9,534 nt of DNA from NORP240 sp038134485 (GTDB taxonomy: Bacteria > Pseudomonadota > Gammaproteobacteria > Pseudomonadales > Pseudohongiellaceae). Below are positions 6,967 to 9,534 of this stretch, one piece after another; position 1 is the first letter of the stretch; every line of letters begins with the position of its first letter. The stretch is taken from assembly GCA_038134485.1 (NCBI GenBank), contig JAYPVG010000046.1, forward strand, positions 1 through 9,534. Reading direction: 5' to 3'. Made by a program: the position numbers and the translations under genes. A model generated the notes under the pieces. It saw only the letters and a program-made list of their open reading frames with translations, ran no database searches and had not been told where the DNA came from.

Positions 6967-7934
6967 AAACAACCCGCCAGCATCTCTTCGCTGAGATCCC
7001 AAAGTCGCATGGCAGACTTCTCATCCACCGCCCAGGCTTCGACGCCCAGATAGCGAGGCATATCCTCCGTTGCCAGATCCGCAATATCACAATTTTCGCA
7101 GTATAGACCCCCCAGTGCATCGAGCATCGGACTGGTCGCCGCCCACAGCGTGGTCGCACAACCCTGGGCAGGCGATTTAAACAACTGTTTTGCCTGTTCG
7201 GAAAGATTACCGTCTTTATCCAGCCAACCCAGCGCCGCCATTTCTTCCACTTCCAGATACCGTTGCAGAGGAGTCAGAATTCCGCCGGGATGGACAGCAA
7301 AAGCCCGCACGCCCTGCTCGGAATATTTGCAGTCCAGCGCCAGGGCAAACAGCGAATTTGCTGTTTTGGCTTGACCATAAGCCGCCCATTTCTCATAGGG
7401 ATCTCGCTCAAAATGTATATCTTCCCAACGAATACCGGATCGCTTGTGGCCGGTCGAGGAGAGGCAAATGACCCGCGCGCGCCCGCCCGCGACCAGAAGC
7501 GGCAACAACGCATTAGTCAGAACGAAATGGCCGAGATGGTTGGTGGCAAACTGGCATTCCCAGTTGCTCCCCACCCGCGTCTCGGGACAGGCCATGATGC
7601 CGGCATTGTTAATCAGCAGATCGAGCCTGTCTTCGCTGTGTCGAATTCGCTCGGCATAGGCCTGTACACTATCCAGATCCGTGAGGTTCATCTCACCGAC
7701 AACGATGTTCCCGGCTATGCCGGCCAGAGCTTGCGCCGCTTTTTCCGCCGAGCGCAGAGGAACGTGTACCTTGGCACCGGCGTTCGCCAACGCTCTGGTT
7801 GTTTCCAGACCAATTCCGCTATAGCCGCCGGTAACAACCGCTACTTTGCCATTCAGGTCAATACCCGCCAGCACCTCGTCCGGCTCGCTCCTGGCGCCGA
7901 ATCCGGAGTGGATTCTTTGTTGTTTTCTGGTCAT
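6963..7934 (-). CDS. Short-chain dehydrogenase/reductase, retinol dehydrogenase-like
   Basis: A 323-residue cytoplasmic NAD(P)-dependent oxidoreductase of the SDR superfamily. It shows the dinucleotide motif TGGYSGIG (35-42), NNAG (109-112), Asn133, Ser159/Ser160 in LSSTGH, the catalytic Tyr186-x3-Lys190 and the HPGGILTPL loop. Arg61 at the end of the second strand suggests NADP preference. The C-terminal part (GLYCENCDIA, then LWDLSEE) resembles the retinol dehydrogenase/WW-domain oxidoreductase branch that bacteria use on varied hydrophobic alcohols or ketones. The substrate is unknown. ATG 7934 is chosen over an upstream in-frame start at 7985 because of a clear GGAGA six bases before it. 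Its TGA overlaps the esterase ATG by four bases, so it is the first gene of a coupled operon. It is divergent from soxC. Confidence 0.9.
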   Translation of the reverse strand: MTRKQQRIHSGFGARSEPDEVLAGIDLNGKVAVVTGGYSGIGLETTRALANAGAKVHVPLRSAEKAAQALAGIAGNIVVGEMNLTDLDSVQAYAERIRHSEDRLDLLINNAGIMACPETRVGSNWECQFATNHLGHFVLTNALLPLLVAGGRARVICLSSTGHKRSGIRWEDIHFERDPYEKWAAYGQAKTANSLFALALDCKYSEQGVRAFAVHPGGILTPLQRYLEVEEMAALGWLDKDGNLSEQAKQLFKSPAQGCATTLWAATSPMLDALGGLYCENCDIADLATEDMPRYLGVEAWAVDEKSAMRLWDLSEEMLAGCL

Positions 7935-7940
7935 TATTTT

Positions 7941-7945
7941 TCTCC
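7941..7945 (-). promoter_or_regulatory. Ribosome binding site fixing the SDR start
   Basis: On the minus strand GGAGA lies six bases before ATG 7934. This supports ATG 7934 over the longer in-frame reading from 7985, whose extra residues are not SDR-like. Confidence 0.7.
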
Positions 7946-8140
7946 GTGGATCTAATCCATTCAGACGCCCGCAAGGGTAGCACAAGGGACAGGCGACGAC
8001 CTTTTTTAAACCAGTTTACTGCGATGAACTGTGGCTGGATTCCCGGTGAAGTCTTGAGGATAATGACCAACTGAATCCGGCAATTGGTAGAGCGCGATTG
8101 CGACAAGTACGGCAACAATAACAAACTAGAGCAACAAGCG

Positions 8141-9415
8141 ATGAGCTACGAAATTACCCTTGAGAAAGTAGCCGGTAACGGCCTTATCAATCGACGCCAC
8201 CTGCTGGGGTTTGGAGTCGGCAGCCTCGGCGTGGCAGTCAGCAAGCAGGCGCTTGGACAGGAGTCGGGCCTGCGCTTCGAGATTCCCGACTGGTCAAAAA
8301 GGCCGGGTTCAGGGCCCAGCGGTTACGGTCAGCGCTCAAGCCACACTGAATATATCGAGCGTCTGGCAGGCAATCCCAACCCCCTGTACCCTGGTGGCGG
8401 GTCCTCGCGATCACCGCTGCATCAGCTGCAGGGCACGATTACCCCCAACAGCCTGCACTTTGAGCGCCACCATGCCGGAATCCCGGACATTGACCCTGCA
8501 GGTCACCGACTAGTGATAAACGGACTGGTAAATCAACCCCTGGCATTCAGCTACGAAGATCTACTTGCCTATCCAATGGTCAGCAAAATCTACTTTCTGG
8601 AATGTTCGGGAAACAGCGGGACATTACTGGGCGCCAATCCGGTTGATGGCACGGCGCAAAGCATTCATGGCCTGGTATCCTGCGCCGAATGGACCGGCAT
8701 CAGACTTTCAGTATTGCTCGAGGAAGCCGGGGTTCAGCCGCAGGCTGGCTGGGTCAGTGCTGTCGGGGCAGACGGTGCCAGCATGGGACGCTCGCTGCCC
8801 CTGGACAAGGCTTTGGACGACGTATTGATAGCGCTTTATCAAAACGGCGAGCCAATCCGTCCCGAGCAAGGCTATCCGATGCGATTGTTTGTCCCTGGTT
8901 GGGAGGGCAACATCAGTGTCAAGTGGCTTACTCAGCTCAAGCTGACGACCGGTCCCTCGCAGTTTCGCGATGAGACCTCCAAGTACACTGACACCCGGCC
9001 TGATCGCAGCAGCATGCAATTTACCTTTCCTATGGGTTGCAAATCACTGATCACTAGTCCGTCCGGACAAATGGCGTTATCCAGACGGGGTCTTTACCAG
9101 GTTACCGGGATCGCCTGGTCTGGCGCCGGCGCCATCCGGCGGGTCGAAGTTTCCGCCGATGGTGGCAACAGCTGGGCAGACGCTTTATTGCAATCTGATG
9201 CTACCGAGAAAGCCCTGACGCGCTTCAGAATACCGTGGCAATGGCAGGGCCAGGACGCCATATTGATTAGCAGGGCTACTGATGAGCGCGGTAACGTGCA
9301 ACCCTCCAGGCAGTCCATCCTGACCGAGCGAGGCAACTTCAGCACCTACCATTATCACGGCTATCAAAGCTGGGGCATAACCGGTGAAGGCACGGTTAGT
9401 AATGTATATGTTTAG
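8141..9415 (+). CDS. soxC: SoxC-like molybdenum sulfite/sulfane dehydrogenase
   Basis: A 424-residue protein of the sulfite oxidase family that oxidises sulfite or protein-bound sulfane sulfur in the periplasm and passes electrons to a cytochrome. Residues 17-23 (NRRHLLG) followed by a glycine-rich hydrophobic stretch form a Tat signal, as expected for a cofactor-loaded protein. The oxidoreductase molybdopterin domain spans about 95-270: ERHHAGIPDIDPAGHRL with Arg109, the Mo-ligating Cys155 in LECSGN, SCAEWTG, the RPEQGYPMRL stretch and PGWEGN with SVKWL. The Mo-cofactor dimerisation domain spans about 290-395 (SADGGNSW, RATDERGNVQPSR). The C-terminus (YHYHGYQSWGI) is SoxC-like. ATG 8141 is preferred over TTG 8084, although its ribosome site is weak. 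No soxXYZAB genes are visible here, so a full Sox system is not shown. The next gene overlaps its 3' end. Confidence 0.9.
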   Translation: MSYEITLEKVAGNGLINRRHLLGFGVGSLGVAVSKQALGQESGLRFEIPDWSKRPGSGPSGYGQRSSHTEYIERLAGNPNPLYPGGGSSRSPLHQLQGTITPNSLHFERHHAGIPDIDPAGHRLVINGLVNQPLAFSYEDLLAYPMVSKIYFLECSGNSGTLLGANPVDGTAQSIHGLVSCAEWTGIRLSVLLEEAGVQPQAGWVSAVGADGASMGRSLPLDKALDDVLIALYQNGEPIRPEQGYPMRLFVPGWEGNISVKWLTQLKLTTGPSQFRDETSKYTDTRPDRSSMQFTFPMGCKSLITSPSGQMALSRRGLYQVTGIAWSGAGAIRRVEVSADGGNSWADALLQSDATEKALTRFRIPWQWQGQDAILISRATDERGNVQPSRQSILTERGNFSTYHYHGYQSWGITGEGTVSNVYV

Positions 9416-9534
9416 TGCCACTCGACCAGATAGAGGGATTATATACGGGCTCATCCGAGTGCCTGCGCTTCTGCTCGTTGGCTTATTGCTGGGTGCCTGC
9501 AGTAGCACGGAACCTGAATCTCCCGCATTGGGAC
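9408..9534 (+). CDS. Lipoprotein overlapping soxC, possible electron-transfer partner (3' partial)
   Basis: An open frame runs from ATG 9408 (or in-frame ATG 9402, two codons earlier) to the window end, overlapping soxC by 8 or 14 bases. The 42 residues visible from 9408 form a lipoprotein signal: a short N-region with several Arg, the hydrophobic stretch VPALLLVGLL, and the lipobox LGAC with Cys31. After that come SSTEPESPALG, a typical flexible linker. Position +2 is Ser, compatible with outer-membrane sorting. SoxC-type enzymes are usually followed by a cytochrome c subunit (SoxD or SorB), so a membrane-anchored c-type cytochrome is a reasonable guess. No heme motif is within the window, so that role is inference. 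A GAAGG about 11 bases before 9402 is a plausible but distant ribosome site; the overlap implies translational coupling. Confidence 0.75.
   Translation, partial: MFSATRPDRGIIYGLIRVPALLLVGLLLGACSSTEPESPALG

Noticed and set aside
7263..7955. 230-codon open frame on the plus strand opposite the SDR gene
   Set aside because: The minus strand carries the full SDR motif set in a continuous frame. The antisense product has no recognisable domain.
8084..8140. N-terminal extension of soxC from TTG 8084
   Set aside because: The extra 19 residues are polar and would push the Tat twin-arginine motif well inside the protein; ATG 8141 gives a normal signal.
1..9534. Defence island, prophage, insertion sequence or CRISPR array
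   Set aside because: No transposase, integrase, nuclease, toxin-antitoxin pair or regular repeat is visible; all coding space is taken by metabolic and envelope genes.

Overview
The window reads as an ordinary, gene-dense piece of a Gram-negative chromosome, most likely from a gammaproteobacterium. The signs are lipoprotein and Tat signals, a periplasmic SoxC-type molybdoenzyme, a ModF-type ATPase, and a multi-module redoxin/cytochrome c/copper protein of a kind I associate with marine gammaproteobacteria. The taxonomic guess is inference from protein style only. I see no mobile element, CRISPR array, tRNA or rRNA.

Layout. Positions 1-1502 (+) hold the C-terminal part of a redox protein: the end of a thioredoxin-like fold, a CXXCH cytochrome c module and a copper type II monooxygenase-like module. 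A strong stem-loop terminator follows at 1523-1552 and probably serves both strands. Next come two minus-strand genes, a secreted phosphatase-like protein (1640-2215) and pyroglutamyl-peptidase I (2283-2906). A small lipoprotein (2979-3512, +) diverges from the peptidase gene; its C-terminus resembles the calcium-binding end of LecA-type lectins. A two-domain ATPase of the ModF type (3530-5050, -) converges on it. A DUF599-type membrane protein (5176-5937, +) diverges from modF. A two-gene minus-strand operon follows, an SDR oxidoreductase (6963-7934) and a secreted alpha/beta-hydrolase esterase (5953-6966) joined by a 4-nt ATGA overlap. At the right edge a Tat-exported SoxC-like sulfite/sulfane dehydrogenase (8141-9415, +) overlaps the start of a lipoprotein (9408 onward) that is cut by the window end.

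How the genes work together. Much of the content is envelope and periplasmic redox: a cytochrome/copper protein, SoxC with its probable lipoprotein partner, and several exported enzymes. Two genes, modF and soxC, touch molybdenum biology, but they are separated by about 3 kb and lie on different strands. The clear co-translated units are SDR-esterase and soxC-lipoprotein. I found no convincing new defence or mobile system. The items most worth a second look are the LecA-like lipoprotein, the SoxC-lipoprotein pairing, the modular redox protein and the secreted phosphatase with a C-x4-R active-site loop.
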